Source: Bacteroidota bacterium (lineage in GTDB: Bacteria > Bacteroidota > Ignavibacteria > Ignavibacteriales > Melioribacteraceae). From it: a stretch of DNA of 41,384 bases. Of the stretch, positions 16,961 through 27,628 are shown piece after piece (position 1 is the stretch's first letter; every line of letters begins with the position of its first letter). The position numbers were made by a program, and so were the translations under genes. The stretch spans positions 1-41,384 of the forward strand of contig JAKAKD010000033.1 of the NCBI GenBank assembly GCA_021824635.1. The letters run 5' to 3'. Under the pieces are notes generated by a model. The model ran no database searches and had not been told where the DNA came from. It saw nothing but the letters and a program-made list of their open reading frames with translations.

Positions 16961-19849
16961 ATGAAAAAAATTTCCTTATTATGTCAGCTCTTATTCTTTT
17001 CCTCAGCCATCTCACTATTAGTATCTTGTAGACCCACTGTCGAAATGTACCAGCCAAACATCAAAAACGGCGGGCGAACAATGTCTTTAACCACACACCC
17101 AAGCAACAACAGTATAATATTTGCTTCAACTGAAACAGGAGGATTATTCAAAACCGAAGATGAAGGTATCTCTTGGAAACATATTGATAGTCTTCATCAA
17201 TTCGCATTGAACGATGTAAAATTTGCACCATCTGATCCGAACATTATTATTGTGACTGCATTCGCTGATACCAGAACAACGAATGGAGGCGGAATATGGC
17301 GAAGTACAGATGGAGGAGAAACTTGGACAAAACCAACTACCGGAACTCCCCCGGCTTCGAGCAGATGCACAGATAGATTCAGTGCGTTCGGGATTTCATT
17401 TGAACCAAATAGCAATAATGTGTATGTCGGTACTGATTATGGAATTGCATTCAGCAATGATCTGGGTTCAACATGGACACATCAGATACCGGAACCGACT
17501 CTTTTAATCAATGAGGAGAAAACTCAAGACCGCATTTATTCAGTTCTTGCACGCGGGAATAACAATGTAAACGCGCTTGGAATGAATGGAGTTTATTACA
17601 CGGACAATGGCGGAACAAATTGGACTAAATGTTCTTCTCCTGGCGGAGATAATTGGGTTATACACGGTTTAGCACAATCACCTAAAAATTCGGATCATCT
17701 GTTCTTATCTTTATACTGTAATCAAGCTTTTCTTTCTACAGACGGCGGGCATAATTGGAACAACATTACAATTAATGCTTCATGTAACCGCCCATCATTT
17801 ATTAAAACATCCGCTTCTGTATCTGGAAATGCAAATCAATTTGATTTTTACTATGGAAACGGTTCGTCTTTGTACCGAAAAACCATTACAGATGGAAACC
17901 CACCCGATTTAACGGGTGCGTGGCAAAGTCTAAGTGTTGACCATGCAGATCCTTCCGATATTGCATTTGACAACACAAATAGAAATCCGATTTTACTGGC
18001 TTCGGACGGAGGCGTTCATAAAACTACAGATAACGGCGCTCACTGGACTTTAGCAGGCGGAGGCGAGAAAGGTTTAAATGCACTTCAAATAACTGAAGTT
18101 AATGGTCAGGTAGTTGAAATTCCGAATCAACATGTTGATCTCTATTTTGGGACTCAAGATAACGATCTTTGGGCTTCAAGCGATAAAGGAGTTACATGGC
18201 TTAATCCTGTTTGCTGTGAGGGATTTTTCATTGGTACAGATAAATACAATAGTAATGAAACAAATTCCAAGGTTTCTTTTGTATCATGTGCCGGATGCGG
18301 TAACTACTACAGCAATCCACATTTTATAAATGTTGCCGGATGGACTAATCCTTTTGGTAACGCTGTTGGTAATCCGTTTATACTGAGCGAAGGGAAATAT
18401 ATTCAGAGTTCTCAACTGGTTGGTTCTACAGACAACCTGATTAATTATACGGAAAATACCGGTACCAGTTGGACACCAAAAGCTAATATACCACAAGGAT
18501 TAAGAGGAACGCCTCAAATAGCCGGAAGCGAAACTTCACCGGTAATTTATCAAGGAGTAACTAGATCAGGGCTTACTCCAAGCGGTGAACCAAAAGAAGG
18601 ATTAGTCAGAATTGACGGAATCAATACCTCTACACCAACTATCAGAAATGCCGATGGAACTGGTTTCGGCAGTCTCGGAATATATCCTACAATGTTTGCA
18701 TGGTACCGGGTGTTAGGCGCAAACCCTAATAAACCTGATCAGGTTATTATAGCGGACATCTCAGATGATAAGATGAAATATACTTCCGATGGTGGTCTAA
18801 GTTGGCTCGTTGATTCAACTCTAACAAATCTCGTAACCGATTACGGAAAATTCAGATTTAGAGAAGGTCCTTTCCCGCAGGCGCATGCTATTGCATTCAA
18901 TCCCTTTAATGCAAATGATATTTTTGTAGGGACCAACCAAAATGGCATAATCCGAAGCACCGATGGCGGAGCGCATTGGAGTAAAATAGAAGGCAGCAAA
19001 CAAGTAACAAATATATCCTCATTCTTCTTTCATACACCTTCTCATATTTTCGTATCGACTTATGGTAGAGGTTTATGGCAGTTAAACGTTGACGAAGCGC
19101 CTCAAATTACAATTCCGAAGCCAAAACCGAGAAAACTTGCTGAACCTCTAATCCGAGACCCAAGATCCGGCGTGATGATTCCGTTAAAAGATTTAGGTGA
19201 TCCGGATGTCTGTCCTGTTTGCACATACGTGATAATAAGTTACGGGGAGATAATGGATTTGGATCTTTCCGAAAGAGGATTAACGAAAATTACTCTTGAT
19301 AAGGGGGAGGTACTATTTTTAGATAAAGATAAAAATTTTATACCGTCAAGTTTAGAAATTGCTTATTCCACAACGCAGGGTAATTTCAGCGGGAATGAAT
19401 TCATTCTAAAACTTGCGAAAAGCGGTCAACACATTAGAGGATTACGCCTTGAAAAGAACAAAATAACCGGAATAATAACCGCCGATGATGATGTAACTTA
19501 TTTAACAAATAAAAAAGGAGTTGCTCAATTAAAAGAAGATCCTAAACCTAATATTAAATTAGTATTTCCGATGGGAAGCTTAGGACAAAATGCGATCTCT
19601 CGCGGTGAAGTATTAACATTGATTGGCAAAGGATATAACAAAGCAACCAAGCCCTTCAAAATTTCTATTGGCGATAGAGTATTAGATAATGTTATTAAAG
19701 TGAATGAAAAAGGGGAATTCAAAATTGATGTCCCAATTGACTTAATACCGGGTATTTATAAAGTTGTAATCCGTTCAGCAGAGGATAATAAAATAGAGAA
19801 GGTGGATTATATAAATGTAGTCGTAAATGATTTTAGAGAAAAAAGGTAA
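16961..19849 (+). CDS. Secreted lipoprotein with Asp-box (BNR/sortilin-like) beta-propeller repeats
   Basis: This 962-aa protein starts with a lipoprotein signal peptide with lipobox LLVSC (lipidated Cys23), so it is anchored at the outer face of a membrane. About nine Asp-box motifs (S/T-x-D-x-G-x-x-W) occur near residues 63, 114, 164, 212, 259, 354, 405, 607 and 665, for example STDGGETW and STDGGAHW. Two-part spacing suggests one large ten-bladed sortilin/Vps10-like propeller or two propellers. The last 250 residues (after about 710) are a separate beta-rich part ending in an Ig/TIG-like segment. There is no Por secretion tail. Related propellers bind or hydrolyse glycans, or act as structural surface proteins; no catalytic residues can be named. 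It stands alone and ends at a strong terminator. Confidence 0.75.
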   Translation: MKKISLLCQLLFFSSAISLLVSCRPTVEMYQPNIKNGGRTMSLTTHPSNNSIIFASTETGGLFKTEDEGISWKHIDSLHQFALNDVKFAPSDPNIIIVTAFADTRTTNGGGIWRSTDGGETWTKPTTGTPPASSRCTDRFSAFGISFEPNSNNVYVGTDYGIAFSNDLGSTWTHQIPEPTLLINEEKTQDRIYSVLARGNNNVNALGMNGVYYTDNGGTNWTKCSSPGGDNWVIHGLAQSPKNSDHLFLSLYCNQAFLSTDGGHNWNNITINASCNRPSFIKTSASVSGNANQFDFYYGNGSSLYRKTITDGNPPDLTGAWQSLSVDHADPSDIAFDNTNRNPILLASDGGVHKTTDNGAHWTLAGGGEKGLNALQITEVNGQVVEIPNQHVDLYFGTQDNDLWASSDKGVTWLNPVCCEGFFIGTDKYNSNETNSKVSFVSCAGCGNYYSNPHFINVAGWTNPFGNAVGNPFILSEGKYIQSSQLVGSTDNLINYTENTGTSWTPKANIPQGLRGTPQIAGSETSPVIYQGVTRSGLTPSGEPKEGLVRIDGINTSTPTIRNADGTGFGSLGIYPTMFAWYRVLGANPNKPDQVIIADISDDKMKYTSDGGLSWLVDSTLTNLVTDYGKFRFREGPFPQAHAIAFNPFNANDIFVGTNQNGIIRSTDGGAHWSKIEGSKQVTNISSFFFHTPSHIFVSTYGRGLWQLNVDEAPQITIPKPKPRKLAEPLIRDPRSGVMIPLKDLGDPDVCPVCTYVIISYGEIMDLDLSERGLTKITLDKGEVLFLDKDKNFIPSSLEIAYSTTQGNFSGNEFILKLAKSGQHIRGLRLEKNKITGIITADDDVTYLTNKKGVAQLKEDPKPNIKLVFPMGSLGQNAISRGEVLTLIGKGYNKATKPFKISIGDRVLDNVIKVNEKGEFKIDVPIDLIPGIYKVVIRSAEDNKIEKVDYINVVVNDFREKR

Positions 19850-19886
19850 AATAAACACAAGGTTTTTCACAGATAGTAAGCAAACC

Positions 19887-19921
19887 AAAATCCCTAGACT
19901 TTTTGTCTGGGGATTTTTTTT
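19887..19921 (+). terminator. Rho-independent terminator after the Asp-box lipoprotein
   Basis: AAAATCCCTAGAC (19887-19899) pairs with GTCTGGGGATTTT (19905-19917) with one G-T pair and a five-T loop. A run of T follows to 19921. It starts 38 bases past the stop. Confidence 0.88.
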
Positions 19922-20090
19922 GAAGTTGATTCATCAATATTCGTTACTAAATTAAAAAGTTGGGAAAACGGTGGAGCCAGTTTCGTTAAACCTCTCCAAT
20001 CAAATCTGACTGACCATTTATCAGCATGGATTGAAAATAGATTATTTCCCTTCACCTTTTTCTCAAAAATGTTCTTAGTTCAAATAAATA

Positions 20091-20119
20091 TTGACATATT
20101 CTACTTCTACTATTATATT
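20091..20119 (+). promoter_or_regulatory. Sigma-70 promoter of groESL
   Basis: TTGACA (20091-20096), a 17-base spacer and TATATT (20114-20119) make a near-consensus promoter. The -10 box overlaps the first base of the CIRCE operator, so repressor binding would block polymerase directly. Confidence 0.85.
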
Positions 20120-20144
20120 AGCACTCGTTAATAAAGAGTGCTAA
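20118..20144 (+). promoter_or_regulatory. CIRCE operator (HrcA site)
   Basis: TTAGCACTC, nine spacer bases, GAGTGCTAA is an exact match to the CIRCE consensus. It is the binding site of the heat-shock repressor HrcA, whose folding depends on GroEL. hrcA itself is not in the window. Confidence 0.97.
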
Positions 20145-20151
20145 TCATTAA

Positions 20152-20469
<318 letters not shown>

Positions 20470-20504
20470 AAAAAAATGAATCTAATCGCCGAAAGGCATG
20501 ATAA

Positions 20505-22157
<1,653 letters not shown>

Positions 22158-22207
22158 TCCAGTATTTAGAATCGGAATGAGTCGTCCTAAAATAGGTTGA
22201 CTGTTAT

Positions 22208-23134
22208 TTAATGCACCTCTCTCCGTAGGAGAGAGGTTTTTTTATTCCATTTTTTAACCGGTAGAGTATTCTGCTGGTGCATTTCTTGTGGTGTTAACAT
22301 CGAACAACTTAAATGTGGTCTCCTGGTATTGTAGATCATTATTGATTGCTCAACATGTTTTTTCGCTTGCTCAAAACTATCAAACTTTTCATCACAATAA
22401 AACTCGTCTTTCAGTATTCCGTTGATTCGTTCTGCGACAGCATTGTCATAAGGGCTTCCATCTTGGGTCATACTAATTTGGCAATTGTTTCTCCGGAGTT
22501 CATCTACATAAAGTTTGCTGCAATACTGTAATCCTCGATCTGAGTGATGAAGTAAATCCCTACTTGCATAGATTCTTCTCTTGAGTGCCATCTGTAATGC
22601 TTTTAATGTTGACTCTGCTTTTAAGTCTCGACTAACGGTGTGTCCCATAATCTGTTTTGAATATGCATCGCTCACCAGATGTAAATATATTGACTCTTCT
22701 TGGGTTGATAGATATGTAATGTCTGATACCCAGAGTTGTTCTGGTCCATTTAACTGAATTTGTTTTGAACTATCGGCATACGTGCGCATCCAGTGTTTTG
22801 AGTTTGTTGTTTTTACATATTTTCTACGTTTTGTTATCAACATTTGCTCTTTTCGTAATATTTCAAATAACTTATCTCGTCCAACTCCTAAGTCAGATTT
22901 AAGTATGTAATGTAATTTCCGCGTACCTACCAGCGGCATCTCTTGCCGTACAACCATAACTTGCTTGATGATCCTTTCTTCTTTTTCCTTTTTCTCATCA
23001 CGCTTCTTTCTCAATTTATAATAAGCTTGTTTACTCATACCAAGGTGCCGGCAGCATCCTATTACGCTTATCGTTTTTCTTTTGAAGGCCTGGCTATACT
23101 TTCTGGGTGAGGGGGAACTTAATTTTGTTTCCAT
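22208..23134 (-). CDS. IS3-family transposase, orfB with a stub of orfA fused in frame
   Basis: The protein of 308 aa starts at ATG 23134 with GGAG 7 bases upstream. A longer frame to 23233 would begin outside the element and is rejected. Residues 1-20 (SPSPRKYSQAFKRK) look like the start of an IS3 OrfA, and from TISVIGCCRHLGMSKQAYYK onward it is OrfB (HTH_21 region, then rve integrase core). The catalytic triad is Asp138 (WVSDITYL), Asp199 (HHSDRGLQY) and Glu235 (NAVAERING), with the standard 35-residue gap between the last two. The active site is therefore intact, but the OrfA DNA-binding and leucine-zipper part is missing. The last codons (LLRREVH) are encoded by the terminator hairpin at 22214-22241. 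Confidence 0.85.
   Translation of the reverse strand: METKLSSPSPRKYSQAFKRKTISVIGCCRHLGMSKQAYYKLRKKRDEKKEKEERIIKQVMVVRQEMPLVGTRKLHYILKSDLGVGRDKLFEILRKEQMLITKRRKYVKTTNSKHWMRTYADSSKQIQLNGPEQLWVSDITYLSTQEESIYLHLVSDAYSKQIMGHTVSRDLKAESTLKALQMALKRRIYASRDLLHHSDRGLQYCSKLYVDELRRNNCQISMTQDGSPYDNAVAERINGILKDEFYCDEKFDSFEQAKKHVEQSIMIYNTRRPHLSCSMLTPQEMHQQNTLPVKKWNKKTSLLRREVH
22214..22241 (+). terminator. Terminator hairpin inside the IS end, facing out of groEL
   Basis: CCTCTCTCC, GTA, GGAGAGAGG is a perfect 9-bp stem followed by TTTTTTT on the plus strand. It lies about 60 bases past the groEL stop and inside the end of the minus-strand transposase gene. It would end groESL transcription and also shield the element from antisense read-through. 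Confidence 0.8.
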
Positions 23135-23191
23135 TGCTTGACTCCTGCTTTTCCTTTTACAGTAGTCAACTTTTTTCAGGACGAGACATTC

Positions 23192-23221
23192 AAAAAAAAA
23201 TCCCGCTATGAAGCGGGACTT
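23192..23221 (-). terminator. Rho-independent terminator of pfkA
   Basis: On the minus strand TCCCGCT, a four-base loop and AGCGGGA are followed by nine T. It begins about 26 bases past the pfkA stop. The IS right end lies 3 bases beyond its T-run. Confidence 0.88.
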
Positions 23222-23246
23222 TACATCTTTCAAATTAAATTAATTG

Positions 23247-24293
23247 TCATCCAAAAAAAGTACTAGCTACATTGAATAACTCAGTATCTACTAGTTTAAG
23301 TTGACCAACAGCTACTTCTAAACTCTCAGCAACTATTTCATTTCCTTTTAATGCTGCCATTTGTCCCCACTTTTCTTCTTTAACAAGTTCTGCAGCAAAA
23401 ACACCAAAACGTGTTCCGAGTACGCGATCGAAAGCAGAAGGACTGCCGCCGCGCTGCAGGTAACCAAGAACAGTAGCACGTGTTTCAAATCCGGTTCTCT
23501 TTTCAATTTCTTCTGCTAAAATATTTCCAATTCCGCCGAGGCGGACATGACCGAAAGAATCTTTTTTCATACTGCTCAAAATAAATGATCCATCTTTATC
23601 CATTGCCTCTTCTGTCTGAATTTTTGCGCCTTCTGAAACAACTACGATACTGAAATTTCTTTTACCTGAATGTCTCTTCATAATCACATTGCAAACTTCA
23701 TCAATATTAAAAGGTTGTTCGGGAATTAAAATAATATCGGCACCGCCTGCCATACCTGAATGAACGGCAATCCATCCGGCATGACGTCCCATAACTTCCA
23801 CAACAATTACGCGGTTATGAGATTCAGCTGTAGTATGAAGACGGTCAATTGCTTCTGTAGCAATATTAACAGCAGTATCGAAACCAAAAGTATAATCTGT
23901 ACCGAATAAATCGTTATCAATTGTTTTTGGAACGCCAACTACTTTAACACCTGCTTTGAATAATTTTGCCGCAATGCCTAAAGTGTCTTCGCCGCCAATA
24001 GCAACAAGAGCATCAATACCGGCTTTTTTCATATTATTAATTATTCTAGCTTCGCCATCTTTTTCTTTATAAACATTTGTTCTTGATGTACCGAGTATTG
24101 TTCCGCCTCTTGGAAGAATACCAGAGACAGATTCTCTATCAAGTTCAACAATATTATTTTCCAATAAACCTTTCCATCCTTCGCGAATGCCGATTACTTC
24201 ATAATCGAATTGTATTGCTTTTCTAACAACGGCGCGAATTACAGCATTCAACCCCGGACAATCTCCCCCGCCAGTTAAAACACCAAGTTTCAT
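23247..24293 (-). CDS. pfkA: 6-phosphofructokinase, group III, probably pyrophosphate-dependent
   Basis: This 348-aa protein opens MKLGVLTGGGDCPGLNAVIRAVV, the phosphofructokinase N-terminus. The residues that set the phosphoryl donor are Asp103 in AIGGEDTLGIA and Lys123 in VPKTIDNDL. ATP-dependent enzymes have Gly at both places (GGDGS and PGTIDND in E. coli), while pyrophosphate enzymes have Asp and Lys. MGRHAGWIAVHSGMAGGAD and LGYLQRGGSPSAFDR are the substrate-binding regions. It is therefore best called a PPi-type enzyme of the mixed-substrate group, working in glycolysis and perhaps reversibly. AAGGAA lies before the ATG. It lies 43 bases after the helicase gene and has its own terminator. 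The donor assignment is inference from two residues. Confidence 0.9.
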   Translation of the reverse strand: MKLGVLTGGGDCPGLNAVIRAVVRKAIQFDYEVIGIREGWKGLLENNIVELDRESVSGILPRGGTILGTSRTNVYKEKDGEARIINNMKKAGIDALVAIGGEDTLGIAAKLFKAGVKVVGVPKTIDNDLFGTDYTFGFDTAVNIATEAIDRLHTTAESHNRVIVVEVMGRHAGWIAVHSGMAGGADIILIPEQPFNIDEVCNVIMKRHSGKRNFSIVVVSEGAKIQTEEAMDKDGSFILSSMKKDSFGHVRLGGIGNILAEEIEKRTGFETRATVLGYLQRGGSPSAFDRVLGTRFGVFAAELVKEEKWGQMAALKGNEIVAESLEVAVGQLKLVDTELFNVASTFFG

Positions 24294-24336
24294 TTTTTAT
24301 TTCCTTCTATACTTAAAGATCTATAATTTATTTTTT

Positions 24337-26514
24337 TTAGACTAGTTTGAGATTAGCAAACTTAGTCAACAATTGTTTTGTACCGACACCTTCGAAAGCA
24401 ATTGCAACTCTTTGCATATCTCCTGTACCGGTAATTTGTAAAATTTTTCCCATTCCGAATACGGCATGAGTAACGCGGCTTCCGACACGAAGCGAGCGGC
24501 GTTCCTGATCAAATTCATCGTAACTTTCCTGATAGAACTCATCATAAAAAGTTTTCTTTTTTCTTCCGGCTTTTCTTCCGGCGGCACCGTTTAATTCTTC
24601 ATAAGTTGATTCATCCAGTTCATCAAGGAATCTTGATTTGCTTTGATATGCAACTTCTCCGAATCGGTAACGTGACCGCGCATAACTTAAAAATACTTTT
24701 TCTTTTGCGCGTGTAACTGCTACATAAAATAATCTTCTCTCTTCTTCTAGTTTGGATTCGTTATCAAATTTTTGACTTAGAGGAAAAATATCTTCTTCGC
24801 AGCCGGTGATGAATACAATCGGAAATTCAAGTCCTTTTGCGCTGTGGATTGTCATCAGTGTTACAGAATTTACTTTCTCATCATATTGATCAACACCAGC
24901 AATCAATGATACTTCGGAGAGAAAATCATCCAGCGAAGCACTTGGATTTGTTTTGCTGAAATCTTGAACTGCCGAAACTAATTCTTGAATGTTATCGTAA
25001 CGGGCTAACGACTCTTGAGTGCCCTCTTCTTTATAGATTTTCAAAATGCCAAGTTCATCAACTAAAGCCGCAGTTAACTCTCCGAGAGAGAATTTGTTTT
25101 TGAGATCAATGTATTTATCAAGTAGCTGTTTGAATTGTTTTACATTTTTTTGAATTCTCTCTTTTACTTCAATAACTTCAAATACACGAGACATAGTTGT
25201 GAAGAGAGAGATATTAAGTTTACGGGCAAACGCAATCATTTTTGAAATTGATGTATTACCGATTCCGCGTTGAGGAAAATTCATAATGCGAAGTAAACTT
25301 TCTTCATCATTTTGATTGGACAACATTCTTAAGTAAGCCAATACATCTTTAACTTCTTTTCTTCTGTAGAATTCAACGCCGCCAACAATCTTATAAGGAA
25401 TTTTTTCGCGGCGCAAGGCGTCTTCTAAAGCACGCGACTGTGAATTGATCCGGTAAAAAATTGCAATATCATTCAATGAAAGTTTGCGTGTAGTAATTTC
25501 TTTTTTAATTCTTTTTGAAATTTGGAACGCTTCATCTTTTTCATCCGATGCTCTCATAACGGTGAGTTCTTCGCCGTCATTATTCTGCGTCCAAAGTGTT
25601 TTTTGAATTTGTCCGGTATTGTTTTTAATAACGGAATCCGCCGCCGCAAGAATCATTTTAGTTGATCTGTAATTTTGTTCGAGACGGAAAATCTTAGAGC
25701 CCTTAAAATCTTTTTTGAAGTTGAGCATATTTTTAATTTCGGCACCGCGCCAGCTGTAAATGCTCTGAGCATCATCGCCTACAACACAAACTTTATCTTT
25801 TAGAGGACTCAATAATTTCAATAATTCGTATTGAGCTTTATTTGTATCCTGGTATTCATCAACTAAAATATACTTGAACATTTTTTTGTATTTGCCCAAA
25901 ACCTTTTCGTTTTTTTCAAACAGTTCAATCGGTTTTAAGAGAAGATCATCAAAGTCCATTGCGTTATTTTCAAAAAGACGTTGATTATACTCTGCATAAA
26001 TCTCGCCCAATTTTCTATCTGTTGGAGTTGTTGCGTTATGTTTCAGATATTCTTCCGGCGACATCATCTGGTTCTTCATAAAACTAATTTTATGCTGAAC
26101 GCTGTTAGCAGATAAATTTTCTAAGTTAATATTTAGATTAGTCATTATATTGCTGACTAATGACTGAGAATCTTCACGGTCGTAAATAGAAAAGTTCGGC
26201 TTATAATTAAGTTTATCGGATTCCACACGAAGCATACGTGCAAAAATTGAATGAAAAGTTCCCATCCAAAGATGTTCTGCTTTTTTACCTATTAATCCTT
26301 TGATTCTTTCCTTCATCTCTTTTGCTGCCTTATTAGTGAAGGTAAGAGCAAGAATTTCGGAAGGGTCGTAATCTTTCTCATCAATTAAATATGCTATTTT
26401 ATACATTAAAACGCGTGTTTTACCTGATCCGGCACCGGCAACAATCATATGAGGACCGGAATTGAATTCTACAGCTTCGCGCTGTTTATCATTAAGTTGG
26501 TTTAGTATTTTCAT
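24337..26514 (-). CDS. uvrD: UvrD/PcrA-type superfamily 1 DNA helicase
   Basis: This 725-aa 3'-5' helicase of repair and recombination starts LNDKQREAVEFNSGPHMIVAGAGSGKT (Q motif and Walker A at 26-33). DEYQDTN (219-225) is Walker B, GDDAQSIYSWRGA is motif III, QNYRS is motif IV, VTLMTIHSAKGLEFPIVFITG is motif V and YVAVTRAKEKVFLSYA is motif VI. The C-terminus VGSRVTHAVFGMGKILQI...GVGTKQLLTKFANL is the small Tudor-like domain of PcrA that binds RNA polymerase. A complete set of motifs and the usual length make it functional. pcrA would be an equally good name. Confidence 0.96.
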   Translation of the reverse strand: MKILNQLNDKQREAVEFNSGPHMIVAGAGSGKTRVLMYKIAYLIDEKDYDPSEILALTFTNKAAKEMKERIKGLIGKKAEHLWMGTFHSIFARMLRVESDKLNYKPNFSIYDREDSQSLVSNIMTNLNINLENLSANSVQHKISFMKNQMMSPEEYLKHNATTPTDRKLGEIYAEYNQRLFENNAMDFDDLLLKPIELFEKNEKVLGKYKKMFKYILVDEYQDTNKAQYELLKLLSPLKDKVCVVGDDAQSIYSWRGAEIKNMLNFKKDFKGSKIFRLEQNYRSTKMILAAADSVIKNNTGQIQKTLWTQNNDGEELTVMRASDEKDEAFQISKRIKKEITTRKLSLNDIAIFYRINSQSRALEDALRREKIPYKIVGGVEFYRRKEVKDVLAYLRMLSNQNDEESLLRIMNFPQRGIGNTSISKMIAFARKLNISLFTTMSRVFEVIEVKERIQKNVKQFKQLLDKYIDLKNKFSLGELTAALVDELGILKIYKEEGTQESLARYDNIQELVSAVQDFSKTNPSASLDDFLSEVSLIAGVDQYDEKVNSVTLMTIHSAKGLEFPIVFITGCEEDIFPLSQKFDNESKLEEERRLFYVAVTRAKEKVFLSYARSRYRFGEVAYQSKSRFLDELDESTYEELNGAAGRKAGRKKKTFYDEFYQESYDEFDQERRSLRVGSRVTHAVFGMGKILQITGTGDMQRVAIAFEGVGTKQLLTKFANLKLV

Positions 26515-26624
26515 AGAGTGGTCTGTTTTTTGGTCGGCAAATATACAAAAAATTGATGGGATTTTTCAATTTAATTTAGTTGAATAATCTTGAGTAAGCC
26601 CCGAAATGATTAAAAACTACAGTT

Positions 26625-27587
26625 TTAGACTAATAGCTTACCATTTTTCATTATCATTTTGTCATCGAAAAAGACGGTCGGTTTCTTTACTACGCCGTCA
26701 AGATGGATAGGAATATCAACATTTCCTCCCATAGATTTATTATCACCGAGAGCAATATGAATTGTCCCCATAACTTTTTCATCTTCTAATAGAACACCGC
26801 TCAATTTTGCTTTATGATTTGTACCAATTCCAAACTCAGCAATATTGCGTGAGAGGTTTCCAAATTTGTTTAAAGTCGCATCGAGTTTTTTAGCTTGAGA
26901 GCCGCCGGAAATATTTACGGCAAAACCATCTTTAACTTCAATACGAATCGGCTTACCTTTAACAACACCAAGAGATGCCATAGAACCATCCACAAAGAAA
27001 ACTCCGTTTGATTTTCCTTCGAGCGGCGCAATGTATGCCTCGCCGGTAGGAAGATTTCCGCTTTCACCTTTTTTATGAAATAGTCCTTTACTCGGCAGAG
27101 CTTTTCTTCCGGTGATGTTCATTGTAATATCGGTTCCGATCGGCGATGTTACCCTAACAATATTAACATCATTTAATATTTCTTGAAGTTTGATTGTGAG
27201 CGCAGCAATTCTGTGGTAGTCCGCATTTAATCCGCGAATCATAATTTCTTCTGTAATTCCCGGAAATGTTGCTATGCGGGCACCAAGAGCAGAGGCGTTT
27301 CTTCTCGCATTTGTATGAGTGAGAGATTTTGCAGTCGGGCATAAAACAACATCAAACATTTTCATTAGCTCCGCAACCTGATGCATCGGTTCCTGACCAT
27401 GCATCTCTTTAGATTTCATTTCGATGAATAGCGACTCATGCCCAAGACGTTTTGCGTTTTGGAAGAGTGAGTAACCGATTTTCTTTTTGAATTCGTCTGT
27501 TACGATGAGAACGGATTCGTTTGGTTGTGTACCCATGCAATCTCGTATTGCAATGATGGAAGCTTTGTCGAGTTTGGTAAGTTTCAC
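26625..27587 (-). CDS. M29-like metallo-aminopeptidase
   Basis: This 320-aa protein resembles the short leucyl-aminopeptidase relatives of the thermophilic M29 family. NLPTGEAYIAP with Glu183, EFGIGTN with Glu251, Glu268/270, HIALGDN with His277 and HLDGV with His295 and Asp297 are the expected metal-binding and catalytic positions. The N-terminal part (about 1-150) is the Rossmann-like domain of the family. The start is GTG with AAGGAA 7 bases upstream. It would remove N-terminal residues from peptides in the cytoplasm. Together with the OPT importer, PepD and two other transporters here it suggests strong peptide use. M29 membership is by motif style, so the exact specificity is open. Confidence 0.82.
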   Translation of the reverse strand: MKLTKLDKASIIAIRDCMGTQPNESVLIVTDEFKKKIGYSLFQNAKRLGHESLFIEMKSKEMHGQEPMHQVAELMKMFDVVLCPTAKSLTHTNARRNASALGARIATFPGITEEIMIRGLNADYHRIAALTIKLQEILNDVNIVRVTSPIGTDITMNITGRKALPSKGLFHKKGESGNLPTGEAYIAPLEGKSNGVFFVDGSMASLGVVKGKPIRIEVKDGFAVNISGGSQAKKLDATLNKFGNLSRNIAEFGIGTNHKAKLSGVLLEDEKVMGTIHIALGDNKSMGGNVDIPIHLDGVVKKPTVFFDDKMIMKNGKLLV

Positions 27588-27628
27588 TAAATATTTCCTT
27601 AATGGATAATAATAATTGTGTTTATATT

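Larger units (their letters stand above)
22178..23188. mobile_element. IS3-family insertion sequence, about 1.01 kb, with orfA deleted or fused
   Basis: The two ends form imperfect inverted repeats: 22178-22202 matches the reverse complement of 23164-23188 at 20 of 25 positions, including shared TCGTCCT and GTTGACT. Both ends finish in TG...CA, as usual for IS3 elements. One transposase ORF fills the element. No clear target-site duplication is seen (GAA on the left, TTC on the right). A normal member has orfA of about 300 bp before orfB, and there is room for only some 20 codons of it here. It lies between groEL and the pfkA terminator. Confidence 0.8.

Noticed and set aside
19894-20066. Open minus-strand frame before groES containing FSIHADKWSVRFDWRGL
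   Set aside because: Protein-like composition, but no start codon and it ends inside a terminator; kept only as a possible gene remnant.
22175-23191. Target-site duplication GAA/TTC at the IS ends
   Set aside because: The flanks are inverted, not direct, so they extend the terminal symmetry by chance or as part of the repeat and are not a duplication.
23135-23233. N-terminal extension of the transposase to 23233
   Set aside because: It would begin outside the IS and run through its terminal repeat and the pfkA terminator; ATG 23134 has GGAG at the right distance.
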